A stretch of DNA of 64,000 nt from Abditibacteriaceae bacterium (GTDB taxonomy: Bacteria > Armatimonadota > Abditibacteriia > Abditibacteriales > Abditibacteriaceae): contig JAFAZH010000002.1 in assembly GCA_019239895.1 (NCBI GenBank), forward strand, positions 62,001 to 126,000, written 5' to 3'. A program made the translations under genes and the position numbers. Every line of letters begins with the position of its first letter. Within the stretch, counting starts at the first letter, position 1. This document shows positions 28,595 to 36,761 of the stretch, in pieces. The notes below the pieces were generated by a model. That model searched no databases. It was not told the DNA's origin and worked only from the letters and a program-made list of their open reading frames with translations.

Positions 28595-28617
28595 GAATAG
28601 CTATCTCATAGCTATTC
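28595..28617 (+). terminator. Hairpin after the small membrane protein gene
   Basis: GAATAGCTA (28595-28603) and TAGCTATTC (28609-28617) pair perfectly around TCTCA. A second hairpin, GGCAAGA/TCTTGCC, follows at 28620-28642. No T-run is present, so termination is only possible, not clear. Confidence 0.35.
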
Positions 28618-28705
28618 TAGGCAAGACCACTAATCTCTTGCCTGGTGAAACTTTGGCAAGGTTAAGAGAGTCTAAATCGGAAATTTCCCCTTTGGAGGCT
28701 TTAGG

Positions 28706-29050
28706 ATGAAGATGAAAACTGTAGGCACAGCTTTGATGGGCGTGGCGGTAGCCGCCTTACTGACGGTTCCGGCTCTGGCCGATGAAATTCGTGCCCGCAT
28801 TAAGTCGGTAGATACTACCGCGAACACCGTGACCGTAACCGAAAATCACCAGGACAAGACTTTCAGCGTGACAGATGGCACCAGTTTCCTGAACGTAGTG
28901 GGCAAGCCCCTGGCTCAGGGTATCAAGAGTGGCGACTTGCGCGAGGGTCGCCGGGTCATCATCACCTACAAGGCAGATGGCGATAAGCTAGTGGCCAGCG
29001 AAATCAAGCTGCGTCCCAACGCGGCGGCTCCCCAGCCGGGTAAGAAATAG
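28706..29050 (+). CDS. Small secreted DUF5666-like protein
   Basis: 114 residues. A GGAGG site precedes the ATG. Signal peptide about 1-25, cleaved near ALA-DE. The mature part is one small beta module: RIKSVDTTANTVTVTE, then FSVTDGTSFL and LREGRRVIITYKAD..KLVASEIKL. This pattern (I-SV..., T-DG, G-V-I, L-A--I) resembles DUF5666 and the N-terminal module of the proteins at 14128-16185 and 49699-52956. Function is unknown; a periplasmic OB-like or beta-barrel domain is likely. A strong terminator follows. Confidence 0.6.
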   Translation: MKMKTVGTALMGVAVAALLTVPALADEIRARIKSVDTTANTVTVTENHQDKTFSVTDGTSFLNVVGKPLAQGIKSGDLREGRRVIITYKADGDKLVASEIKLRPNAAAPQPGKK

Positions 29051-29124
29051 GAGGGAGTTCGTAAAACGGGAGGCAATCCTCACAACCCAGCCATTGCCCA
29101 AGTCACTCCTACCAGCTTTAGCAA

Positions 29125-29158
29125 AAAGCCCTGTGCGGTATGAACCGCACAGGGCTTT
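29125..29158. terminator. Strong intrinsic terminator
   Basis: A perfect 15-bp stem (29125-29139 with 29144-29158) closes an ATGA tetraloop. It is flanked by an A-run on the left and TTTCTCTT on the right, so it can stop transcripts of the 28706 gene and possibly leftward ones. Confidence 0.8.
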
Positions 29159-29265
29159 CTCTTGCCTTATTCACAATAATCGCGAAAGCTTGAAAGGAGG
29201 AGTTTTGCGCATGGTTTTTGCTCTCACTCTCAATATAGGCATAAATGTATTAAAGTGAGGTTCTT

Positions 29266-29439
29266 ATGACGGAGCAGGCACGACTTAAATTACAGGAAAT
29301 GAAAGCTGCCCTCCAGCGCACACAAGAAAGTGCAGAGCGTGCTTATCAATTGGCAGTCGTGATAGCCCTCAACAAGGCTAAAGCCAAAGTCAGGGCGGAG
29401 CGGGTGCGGACAGAAATAACCCGCTTGCGAATGACCTAA
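29266..29439 (+). CDS. Small basic coiled-coil protein
   Basis: 57 residues. GTGAGG lies 5 nt before the ATG. The whole protein is one predicted helix rich in Ala, Arg, Lys, Gln and Glu (QEMKAALQRTQESAERAY, then NKAKAKVRAERVRTEITRLR), compatible with a coiled coil. No Gly or Pro, no membrane segment, no family recognised. It stands alone after a strong terminator, so it should have its own promoter. Confidence 0.5.
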   Translation: MTEQARLKLQEMKAALQRTQESAERAYQLAVVIALNKAKAKVRAERVRTEITRLRMT

Positions 29440-29813
29440 CCGCTTGTTCTGCTTGTGCTACAGTTAGCTACAACAAATGATGAGGAGCCACAACGCCATT
29501 CTTGAGTAGTTTTGAGGCCTAAAGTTGAACGTATAATAATAAGTGGTATGCTGACCTAATGGCCTTAGTTTGGCGGCTCATCAAAATCTTCGAGAAAATT
29601 ATTTTTGCGCATTCTTATTTCCGCTTGCTGAATCAAATATTCCTTTCTGTCCCCAGGCAAATGCGGCGGTGCCGTCACTTGTGAAATCAGAAACAATTGC
29701 CAGATCACGTTTTGCTTAACACATCTGATTCATAGAGACTGTGTTCTGCAAGTCTGCAGGCTGACTATCTCCAGTGCGGATCAAGCCCTGAAACCAAAGT
29801 CATCCATTAGATT
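29440..29813. other. Intergenic region
   Basis: 374 bp between the coiled-coil gene and the esterase gene. A TATAAT occurs at 29532-29537 but without a well-placed -35. No supported gene, hairpin or repeat is seen. The base composition changes from AT-rich here to GC-rich inside the next gene. Confidence 0.4.
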
Positions 29814-30854
29814 ATGAAACTAACTCTCGCCTCGCTTCTTGTCCCCCCGCTGCTTTTACTTGCATTGGTTCCCGGCTTCGCGCAACGCCCGGCGGCTACA
29901 GCACTGGTACCGGCACCAGCCACGGACGCGGGGCCTTTTCAGCCGCAACTCATTGCACCTGGCGGCATTATCCTGACGCTCTATCCGCCCACCTCGTCGC
30001 TGCTCAAACGCGAGCGGCTGGGGGAAGCCGAGAAATATAACACGGCCACCGGCGGCAAGGGGCCGATCACCAACGTGATCAACATCCACAATCCCTCGAT
30101 TGAGGTGCATCTTGCCACCGACCGCTCGCTCAATGGCGCGGCGGTCATCGTAGTGCCCGGTGGTGGCCATCAAATTCTGTGGGTTGGCCCTGAAGGTGCC
30201 GATTATGTGCCATATTTTGACAAACTCGGCGTCTCGACCATTATTCTGCGCTATCGCCTGCGCGTGGACGGCTACGAGCCGACCACTGATGCCGTGCATG
30301 ATGCTTTTCAGGCCATTCGCCTGGTGCGCGCTCATGCCGCCGAGTGGAAGCTCGATCCAGCCAAAATCGGCATTGTCGGCTTTTCAGCCGGGGCCGAACT
30401 GTCTGCGCCCGCCGCACTGTTCTTCGACGAGTTCGCCCAGCACAACAGTGAGGCGCAAGACCCGCTGGCTAAAGTGTCGCCGCGCCCGGATTTCGTGGGT
30501 GTCATTTATCCCGGGCCATCGCCTTTCACTAAGAATCCCGCCACGCCGATTCCGGCCAACGTCCCACCCAGCTTTATCGCCTGCGCCGGTTCCGGTGACC
30601 GCGTCCACGCGCTATGGGCGACGGATTATTTTACGGCCATGCTCAAAGCCTCCGTGCCGAATTTGGAAATGCACATCTATGGGCGCGGTGGCCACGGCGT
30701 GGGTGGGAAAGAGCGCAACACTATCCCCTACGGTAGCTGGCGCGAACGCTTTGTTGACTGGTTTCGAGACCTCGGCTTTCTCGGAACGCCTGGTAATCCC
30801 ACTAAAGCCGCTGCCGATGTGGCGGCTTACGAAAAAAGAGCGGCAACGAAATAA
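29814..30854 (+). CDS. Secreted alpha/beta-hydrolase (esterase/lipase-like)
   Basis: 346 residues. A signal peptide ends near GFAQ. VIVVPGGGHQI (111-121) is the oxyanion-hole motif, VGFSAGAEL holds the nucleophile Ser191, CAGSGDRVHALW the acid and YGRGGHGVG the His. It shares the layout of the esterase at 13108-14052 (WxLDPxxIGIxGFSAG) but has a longer N-terminal part with ILTLYPPTSSLLK. The gene looks richer in G/C, notably at third positions, than its neighbours, which hints at transfer. A long inverted repeat follows its stop. Confidence 0.8.
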   Translation: MKLTLASLLVPPLLLLALVPGFAQRPAATALVPAPATDAGPFQPQLIAPGGIILTLYPPTSSLLKRERLGEAEKYNTATGGKGPITNVINIHNPSIEVHLATDRSLNGAAVIVVPGGGHQILWVGPEGADYVPYFDKLGVSTIILRYRLRVDGYEPTTDAVHDAFQAIRLVRAHAAEWKLDPAKIGIVGFSAGAELSAPAALFFDEFAQHNSEAQDPLAKVSPRPDFVGVIYPGPSPFTKNPATPIPANVPPSFIACAGSGDRVHALWATDYFTAMLKASVPNLEMHIYGRGGHGVGGKERNTIPYGSWRERFVDWFRDLGFLGTPGNPTKAAADVAAYEKRAATK

Positions 30855-30872
30855 CTGGCTCGTAAAACTATT

Positions 30873-31000
30873 AAACCGCAGAGACGCGGAGGGCGCAGAG
30901 GAAGTTGAGGAGATAAGATTCTGGATCAAGGATAGAGAATTGTTATAATCACTGGTGCCTCGATTCTCAATCTCTCTGCGCCCTCGCGTCTCTGCGGTTT
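30873..31000. repeat. Long inverted repeat between convergent genes
   Basis: Left arm 30873-30900 (28 nt) and right arm 30974-31000 (27 nt) are identical when inverted apart from one extra G in the left arm. The centre of about 73 bp is not palindromic. AACCGCAGAGACGCGGAGG-type arms are a known dispersed repeat in several environmental phyla (from memory). The right arm overlaps two bases of the stop codon of the UlaG-like gene (30999-31001). Confidence 0.8.
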
Positions 31001-31829
31001 ATATTACAGCACCATTGGCAACGCGCACACATTCTCCATGCTGGGGAATATGGGTGGCGAGGCCGGGATACTTGACTTTCATGTAATCCACAAAAAGTTG
31101 GGGATTCTCGCTGTTGGTCGCAAACATCTCAAAATGGGTGGGCACGCTCAACCCTGGTCGCATCGTCCCGGCCAGATCCACTGCTTCCTGATAAGTCATG
31201 TTGCCAATGCAGCCAGAGGCTAAACGGCGTGCATCACGCCCGTTAATGGGCAGGAATGCCAGATCGAAACGCCACTGGCGCAGGAGTGTCTGCATCCCCT
31301 CATAGATACAAGTATCACCAGCATGGTAGATGGTGCAGCCGTTACCTTCCAGCACAAATCCAACATACGGATGGAGACCAGTTAGCTCATCACGATCCAG
31401 AAATTCATGAGCGGCTGGCACACCCGTAATTTTGACGCCAGCGATCTCCACCGCCAGTCCGTGATCCACCCCGCGCAGACGCGCTTCAGCCAACCCTACT
31501 TCGTCGGCAAGCTGCTGGCGCTTCAACTCCGGCACAATGAATAACGCCGACGGGGAGGCCGTCGCCAGACCGGGCCAGGCCGCACGGTCTATGTGGTCGG
31601 CATGGTCATGGCTGCCCAGGAACAGGGTCGCATTAGTCACTTGCTCTGGTCTTAGCAGCGGTGGCACCTGCCGCCCCTCGATGGGGGATAGAAAGGCGTC
31701 AATATAGCACACGACCGATCCCAGTTTCAGGATCACTCCGTGTTGCCCCAGCCACCAGAACGCACACTCACCCTCTAGTAGTTGGCAATTGTTGACCGCA
31801 GCAATAAGCTGGTCCCCCGTAGTTATCAT
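30999..31829 (-). CDS. UlaG-like metallo-beta-lactamase-fold hydrolase
   Basis: 276 residues, cytoplasmic. FLGSHDHADHID (70-81) is the HxHxDH motif with His74, His76, Asp78 and His79. IYHAGDTCIYEG supplies the next metal ligands and PTHFEMFATN the last. WWLGQHGVILKLG at the start and LPINGRDARRLA are typical of the UlaG (ascorbate-6-phosphate lactonase) branch. Substrate is probably a lactone or phosphorylated sugar acid, but the family is broad. A receiver gene lies upstream on the same strand, separated by a 15-bp hairpin. Confidence 0.8.
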   Translation of the reverse strand: MITTGDQLIAAVNNCQLLEGECAFWWLGQHGVILKLGSVVCYIDAFLSPIEGRQVPPLLRPEQVTNATLFLGSHDHADHIDRAAWPGLATASPSALFIVPELKRQQLADEVGLAEARLRGVDHGLAVEIAGVKITGVPAAHEFLDRDELTGLHPYVGFVLEGNGCTIYHAGDTCIYEGMQTLLRQWRFDLAFLPINGRDARRLASGCIGNMTYQEAVDLAGTMRPGLSVPTHFEMFATNSENPQLFVDYMKVKYPGLATHIPQHGECVRVANGAVI

Positions 31830-31843
31830 GTCAATAACATACT

Positions 31844-31878
31844 CAAAGGGTATCCATGATTAGCATGGATACCCTTTG
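31844..31878. terminator. Perfect hairpin between a receiver gene and the UlaG-like gene
   Basis: Arms 31844-31858 and 31864-31878 are a perfect 15-bp inverted repeat with a 5-nt loop. Read leftward it directly follows the stop codon of the receiver gene (31879) and ends in TTTGAG, so it is a likely terminator for that gene. Confidence 0.6.
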
Positions 31879-32253
31879 CTATTGGTCGCGGCTCTCCTGG
31901 CGGCAGTCCTCGATGCGCTTAAGCACAACTAAAGGCAAAATTGGTTTATAGACGACAGTATTAGCCCCTGCCTGCATCGCCTCAACACGACAGTCCTCGT
32001 CCCTGTCACCAGTCAGCACTACAATAGGAATTTGCTGACCGTGCGGTAACTGGCGAATCTGACGGAGGGCTTCAATACCATCCATTTCGGGCATCATGAT
32101 ATCCATCACGATGGCATCGTAGTGGTTCGTCTCCATCAGAGTCACGGCTTCAGCCCCGGTGCTGGCCATCTGGACGGTGTGCCCTTCGAGACCAAGCGCC
32201 CACGCGTATAATTGACACGTCTCTTCGACATCATCTACCATTAGGATATGCAC
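31879..32253 (-). CDS. Single-domain response regulator
   Basis: 124 residues from a GTG start. Asp7 and Asp8 form the acidic pocket, Asp51 is the acceptor (IVMDIMMPEMDG), Thr81 the switch and Lys103 (VYKPI) the conserved Lys. It shares QLYAWALGLEGH and LPHGQQIPIVVLT with the receivers at 27169 and 32489. No output domain. The DNA up to the next gene (32254-32488) has no supported gene. Confidence 0.9.
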   Translation of the reverse strand: MHILMVDDVEETCQLYAWALGLEGHTVQMASTGAEAVTLMETNHYDAIVMDIMMPEMDGIEALRQIRQLPHGQQIPIVVLTGDRDEDCRVEAMQAGANTVVYKPILPLVVLKRIEDCRQESRDQ

Positions 32254-32488
32254 AGTGCGTTGTTCTCCAAAGGGACTATTGCTTGTGCAATTTTAGCTCC
32301 GAACCAACTACCTGCAAGTGTGGGATTATGCACCAAGATTGGAATATTTGGGTTAGAATAAGGCAGACGGCAATGCTGGCGCTGGCATATGGTCTCTGTG
32401 TTGACCTTGAGAGTTACATCTGCGCTGTGTGCCTGCCGCATCAAGGGCTATCGCCTTGGTGCAAATTTATGACTACGCTCAAGTACGT

Positions 32489-32851
32489 CTAGCCTTCCCC
32501 TTCGACTAGCTCCCTGATTTTCTGGACTAAATCCTGAGCTAAGATCGGTTTCCGCACCAGCAGGTTGGCACCGACTTGCTCGGCGGTGCGTAGGGTGTAG
32601 TTATAGGCTGTTAATAAAACGATGGGGACGCTCTGGCCGTTGGGCAATTTCCGAATCTGCCGCGCTGCCGTGAGACCGTCTGCCCCTGGCATCTCAATAT
32701 CTAAAATAATGACATCAAAAAGCTGTTGCTCGACCGCTTGCCGGGCCAAATCCCCATTTTCAACAATCGTTGCGTCATAGCCTTTCATGCGAAAGACCAT
32801 CGCATAAAGTTGGCGAGTATCTAAAGTATCGTCGGCAAATAGAATCCGCAT
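32489..32851 (-). CDS. Single-domain response regulator
   Basis: 120 residues. Asp7-Asp8 pocket, acceptor Asp51 (VIILDIEMPGADG), Thr81 and Lys101 (VRKPILAQDL). Closest in the window to the receiver at 27169-27522, with the same LDTRQLY and LLVRKPIL blocks. Together with 31879-32253 it makes a pair of same-strand stand-alone receivers. The 240 bp upstream (32852-33091) hold no supported gene. Confidence 0.9.
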   Translation of the reverse strand: MRILFADDTLDTRQLYAMVFRMKGYDATIVENGDLARQAVEQQLFDVIILDIEMPGADGLTAARQIRKLPNGQSVPIVLLTAYNYTLRTAEQVGANLLVRKPILAQDLVQKIRELVEGEG

Positions 32852-33091
32852 AATCGTGCGCCCTCAGACTATCCCTAAAAGTCCCATCAAGACTCCTCTG
32901 ATGAATTTTAACGGACGCGCACATAAACAGCATCCAGCTACAACTTTAACTGCTAATCCTGCATCGCTAACCAGCAATCTCTACGACCAGGCTTGGTTTC
33001 TGACAAGCGGGAAGTCCCACCTATAGGTGTAACGTAGCGGAGTTGGACTGCACCGGTTGCAGCGCCTTATTTTGCTGATGGCAGACCGCTT

Positions 33092-33685
33092 TTAGAACCT
33101 TTCTTCGGTGCCGTCACCATGGAAGAAACTGAACTCATTGATGTCCTCATGGTCAGTGGCCGCCACTGCCTGGTGCCAGGCGTCGCGATCAGAAAGCTTT
33201 TTGGCCATTACTCCATGCAGGAAATGAAACAAAAAGAGATTCATAGCTACGACATCTGGCCCGGTGCGGCACCCAATATAGGCGGCTAAACCTCCCGTCA
33301 GAAAGGCTTCTGCCATCGCTTTGCTGCCACCCTCACAACTGTAAGAAAAGACGGTGCAGCCGGGCAAATTAACGTGCCGGCGGATAACTTCTGGTGGCAT
33401 GGCTCCATTACGCAGCATAGATACATCAATATCTGCCGGGCCATACTCCCCAAAATCAAGACCATCTTCGGTGCCGTGCCCCATGATTATCATGTAGCGC
33501 GGCGCATCTTCACCTTGCGCAATAACCTTGAGAAAGTCCGAGGGGGTGCCTATCGTATGCAGCAAGACCACACAATAAAGCGATTCAAGCGTAGCGCGTG
33601 CGAACTCCATGCCTCCCCCAGATACGGCGACTATCGAAACCGGCAGCCGAGGCACATAGAATTCCGTATCCACTGGTTTCCACAT
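33092..33685 (-). CDS. Small caspase-like (clan CD fold) protein
   Basis: 197 residues from ATG 33685. The longer frame to 33802 would overlap the gene upstream and adds residues without domain sense. YMIIMGHGTEDG places His70 after a hydrophobic strand, and CTVFSYSCEGGSKAMAEAF places Cys117 after the next, the His-Gly/Cys arrangement of caspase-like peptidases. GLAAYIGCRTGPD and a C-terminal helix follow. Related proteins are sometimes named delta-aminolevulinic acid dehydratase in databases (from memory), which the sequence does not support. No effector or target is evident. Confidence 0.5.
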   Translation of the reverse strand: MWKPVDTEFYVPRLPVSIVAVSGGGMEFARATLESLYCVVLLHTIGTPSDFLKVIAQGEDAPRYMIIMGHGTEDGLDFGEYGPADIDVSMLRNGAMPPEVIRRHVNLPGCTVFSYSCEGGSKAMAEAFLTGGLAAYIGCRTGPDVVAMNLFLFHFLHGVMAKKLSDRDAWHQAVAATDHEDINEFSFFHGDGTEERF

Positions 33686-33777
33686 AGCTGTAATGATACA
33701 GCACGGAGTCAACCCGCGCCGCAGTTCAATGTGGCTTTCAGCGCCGCTAGCTGCGTCTTGCGCACAGGCGGGTTGGC

Positions 33778-34116
33778 TTATTGTGGTGGACGCACTTGGC
33801 AACGCGGCTGCATATCTTCTGGCCTTTCCAGAAAGCGTTGCAAAGTTAAATCAACTTCTCCGTAAATCTCACCGTATCTGATGATGGTGATATAGGTTGC
33901 ATTAAATACGTCTGGGTGCTGCGACATCGCGCCAGATAAAGAGTGGCCTGCCATCAGAGCATCACGCACTTCCATTAAGACCCGTTGAAAATGATGATTA
34001 GGCTGTTTAGCAATGGTGCTGGAGAAGAGGTCTAGGAGGCTGCTGCCGTTTGGTTCCATCAAGACATTGTAAAAGTCTCGTGTCCAATCTCGCAGTTCCT
34101 CTGCTGTAACTTGCAT
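33778..34116 (-). CDS. Stand-alone T2SF-like cytoplasmic domain
   Basis: 112 residues from ATG 34116, with AGGAGA 5 nt upstream; the longer frame to 34170 would overlap the amylase gene. RDALMAGHSLSGAMSQHP, then DVFNATYITIIRYGEIYGEV, match the helical T2SF domain of GspF/PilC platform proteins, including the GE-G motif. GspF/PilC normally have two such domains and three membrane helices (about 400 residues). This protein has one domain and no membrane helix, so it cannot be a full platform. Either a remnant or a soluble domain reused for another job. It lies between the amylase and caspase-like genes on one strand. Confidence 0.6.
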   Translation of the reverse strand: MQVTAEELRDWTRDFYNVLMEPNGSSLLDLFSSTIAKQPNHHFQRVLMEVRDALMAGHSLSGAMSQHPDVFNATYITIIRYGEIYGEVDLTLQRFLERPEDMQPRCQVRPPQ

Positions 34117-34142
34117 TCTTCTCCTAAACAAAGCAGAGTGGC

Positions 34143-35588
34143 TCACTGCACGTAAACGCGGTAGCCCCACGGTTCCAGCGGCAACTGCACCGGATTGGTA
34201 AAGGTTTGGGGTGCATCCGTAAACAGTTCAGAGTAAACGCCAGGGAGAGTGCCCGTTTGCAGAATGCAAGTTAGCGGCTCCGGGCTAAGATTCAGCACGA
34301 CCAGCACATGATGTTGATCGCGCTGCCGCATAAAGGCATACACCTTATCGTCATGGTTTGTCACAAGCTTCTGGAACTCGCCCTCATAGAGTGCCGGATC
34401 GCGTTGATAGTGACCATAAAGACGGCGATAGAAATCCCACACCGGACTTTGATGGCGCGCAGTGGCATCAGCGGGAGGATCATGTTTCTCATGGCCCATT
34501 TCCTGCCCATTGTATAGCAGCGGTTTACCCGGCAATGTGGCGCACAGGATCATGAGAGGCGCAATGCCGCCGTTATAGCGTTGTAAAACGGAACTGCCTG
34601 GAAGCCGGTCCAACCTCGGCCCGTCCGCCCACACGTTGGGATCATTGTGCCAGTCGTGATTATCCAGAAAGCGCATCCGAATTGCGCCTTGAGGATAGTC
34701 CTTTGCCTCCTTGAGCAATACCTGATCAATGGCCGTGGCAGGTTGCTTGCCAGCAGCGAGAGCGAAGATGGTGCTGGGCATAGTCCACTCGTAGGTCATA
34801 TCGAAGGCTGGATGGTGGCGCGGCTCGTTGGCCTCAGCCAGCATGAATACCGGCTTGAGGGCGTCGAGTTGGGGCCGCAACCAATTCCAGAACTCAATGG
34901 GCACCCCGGCGGCCACGTCACAGCGGTAGCCATTAATATCATATTCCTTGACCCAATAGGTCATGGCATCGCGCATGGCATTCCACAAGGGCTGGTTCCA
35001 TGAGCCCGGGTGGCCATAGTTGAGTTGGGCCACATCACGCCACGACCGAGCCTGGGTAATGTTGCCCTGGGCATCATGTTGATAGAATTCCGGGTGCTGG
35101 GTGATCCACGCATTATCCCATGAAGTATGATTGGGCACCCAGTCCATCAGAATGTGCAAACCAAGTTCGTGAGCGCGTTGAACGAGGTGCTTGAAGTCCG
35201 CTTTGGTGCCGAAAGCTGGATTTAAGTCTAGGTAATCGCGCACGCAGTAAGGGCTGCCAAAGGCTTTCTTTTCGCCGCGCGGGTGCAGGGGCATAAGCCA
35301 GATAATGCCGATGCCCATCTCCTTGAGGACTGGCAGATGCGACTCGAAGGCCATGAACGCCTGGCCGCGCGGGAACTTATACTGATCCAGATTAACTTCA
35401 TAAATCGGCAGGTTCTTGGCCCATGCTGGCCCTGCCACGACTTTAGTCGTTAATTCACTGGTCAGGCGAAAATCATGGGGCACCGGGGCTGGCTTGGCTT
35501 TACTTGTCTCGGCGGCATTGCCTGTGGATAAGTGGCCGTAAAGCATGATGCTGGCGATTACCGATAATACATACACCCGTGTTAGCAT
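34143..35588 (-). CDS. Secreted alpha-amylase-family glycoside hydrolase (GH13)
   Basis: 481 residues with a signal peptide (about 1-25). The (beta/alpha)8 barrel is complete: DWVPNH (149-154), GYRCDVA with nucleophile Asp224, FMLAE with acid/base Glu252, and FLDNHD with Asp312. LNPAFGTKADF is a GH13 linker. A C-terminal beta domain ends in EPWGYRVYVQ. It cleaves alpha-glucans, probably in the periplasm or outside; exact subfamily is not clear. It ends 27 bp before the T2SF-like gene starts. Confidence 0.88.
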   Translation of the reverse strand: MLTRVYVLSVIASIMLYGHLSTGNAAETSKAKPAPVPHDFRLTSELTTKVVAGPAWAKNLPIYEVNLDQYKFPRGQAFMAFESHLPVLKEMGIGIIWLMPLHPRGEKKAFGSPYCVRDYLDLNPAFGTKADFKHLVQRAHELGLHILMDWVPNHTSWDNAWITQHPEFYQHDAQGNITQARSWRDVAQLNYGHPGSWNQPLWNAMRDAMTYWVKEYDINGYRCDVAAGVPIEFWNWLRPQLDALKPVFMLAEANEPRHHPAFDMTYEWTMPSTIFALAAGKQPATAIDQVLLKEAKDYPQGAIRMRFLDNHDWHNDPNVWADGPRLDRLPGSSVLQRYNGGIAPLMILCATLPGKPLLYNGQEMGHEKHDPPADATARHQSPVWDFYRRLYGHYQRDPALYEGEFQKLVTNHDDKVYAFMRQRDQHHVLVVLNLSPEPLTCILQTGTLPGVYSELFTDAPQTFTNPVQLPLEPWGYRVYVQ

Positions 35589-35711
35589 AAGTTTGTTCCC
35601 ACGAAACCACGGTTAGTTTAGTATAGTGGTCTGGGTTAATTGCAGGGTTCATGAGACTCTACACGCTAAGGGGGATTATCTTCCAGTCACCTTAAAATGA
35701 GCGGTGGCGGA

Positions 35712-36098
35712 TTAATCAGAATAGTGTCCTGCGGCTTTGATGAGTAACTGCACCACACTCCGATGGCCACCATCTTGGGCCAGATAGAAGGGTGTTTCAC
35801 CCCACTCGTTCTGCTTTTGCACCTCAGCTCCCGCTTGGAGCAAAAGCGCCACGACCTCGGTATGGCCTTGCCCAGCCGCTAACATTAAAGCCGTCTCCCC
35901 GAAATCGGTAGTGGTGTTAACCTCAGCCTGATAATGGAGCAGTTGGGCCACCAACCGCACATCGCCCGCTTCGGCAGCATACATAAGGGGCGTGGGCATC
36001 TCATCGCCCATAGCGTTAACGTTGGCCCCCTGCGCTAGGAGATTTTGCACCTGGGGCCAATCTTGAGCCTGCACTGCTTTGAATAAATCGTGGGTCAT
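35712..36098 (-). CDS. Ankyrin-repeat protein
   Basis: 128 residues, cytoplasmic, made of about three and a half ankyrin repeats of 33 residues: MPTPLMYAAEAGDVRLVAQL, then GETALMLAAGQGHTEVVALL, then GETPFYLAQDGGHRSVVQLL. A protein-binding scaffold; partner unknown. Start is ATG 36098. It stands between the amylase gene and a receiver gene, all leftward. Confidence 0.88.
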   Translation of the reverse strand: MTHDLFKAVQAQDWPQVQNLLAQGANVNAMGDEMPTPLMYAAEAGDVRLVAQLLHYQAEVNTTTDFGETALMLAAGQGHTEVVALLLQAGAEVQKQNEWGETPFYLAQDGGHRSVVQLLIKAAGHYSD

Positions 36099-36218
36099 TA
36101 CCCACTATATTAACGCGTTGGACTCTAAGTGTATATCCGCTTGCGCACAGATAGCTACCCTCTATGCCCGCGACTTTTCTGCCCTAACTCCGACTCATGA
36201 CTTGCCTGCTTAAATCGC

Positions 36219-36608
36219 TTAACGGCTCAAGAGGGTCTGCATATAATCGGCCAGTTGCACTGGATGGATCGGCTTAGTCAGATATAAATCGCTGCCGTGC
36301 TCCCAACCCTTTTTCATGTCTTGCTGATCCGCTGCTGCGGTGAGCATAACAATCGGAATGTCATGGGTCTTGGCATCGCCCTTTAAGCAGTCGAGAACTT
36401 GCAAACCATCCATAACGGGCATTCTGACATCCAAAATAATCAGGTCAGGTCGTTCCGTTGCCACCGCCGAGAGTGCCTCATGACCATCGCGAGCGGTATG
36501 CACCTGGTAACCGACTTGCTCCAGGCCGAGTTGAATACTGCGCACAATATCCTGTTCATCATCTACCACTAAAATCTTGCGGGCTGACGTTGCCTCCGCT
36601 GCCTCCAT
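36219..36608 (-). CDS. Single-domain response regulator
   Basis: 129 residues with a strong GGAGG site before the ATG. After an Ala-rich leader, KILVVDDEQD gives the acidic pocket, Asp60 (LIILDVRMPVMDG) the acceptor, Thr90 the switch and Lys112 (LTKPI) the conserved Lys. It is more like PilG/CheY-type receivers than like the three LDTRQLY-type ones. It follows the RR-HD-GYP gene on the same strand, 153 bp away, and might act with it. Confidence 0.9.
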   Translation of the reverse strand: MEAAEATSARKILVVDDEQDIVRSIQLGLEQVGYQVHTARDGHEALSAVATERPDLIILDVRMPVMDGLQVLDCLKGDAKTHDIPIVMLTAAADQQDMKKGWEHGSDLYLTKPIHPVQLADYMQTLLSR

Positions 36609-36761
36609 GCGCTCCTCCCTTGGTTTTGGTTGACGGCGTTCTTAATTAAGTTCGTGTAGCGATGGTTCACAACCGCTGCCGACTCTCAAGTAAAACAGAA
36701 TCGCACGCGGCTAACATCCCTCTTAATAATAACTTGTCATACCTGTTGATTGACACTCGTC

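Noticed and set aside
30160..30948. 262-residue rightward frame
   Set aside because: Shifted-frame shadow of the esterase at 29814-30854, running into the inverted repeat.
32241..32444. 67-residue leftward frame upstream of a receiver gene
   Set aside because: No ribosome site, no recognisable fold, overlaps the receiver start.
33092..33685. Delta-aminolevulinic acid dehydratase
   Set aside because: The protein is far too short, and lacks the Lys pair and metal-binding Cys motif of HemB.
33374..33865. 163-residue rightward frame
   Set aside because: Antisense to the caspase-like gene; Arg/His/Cys-rich with no domain.
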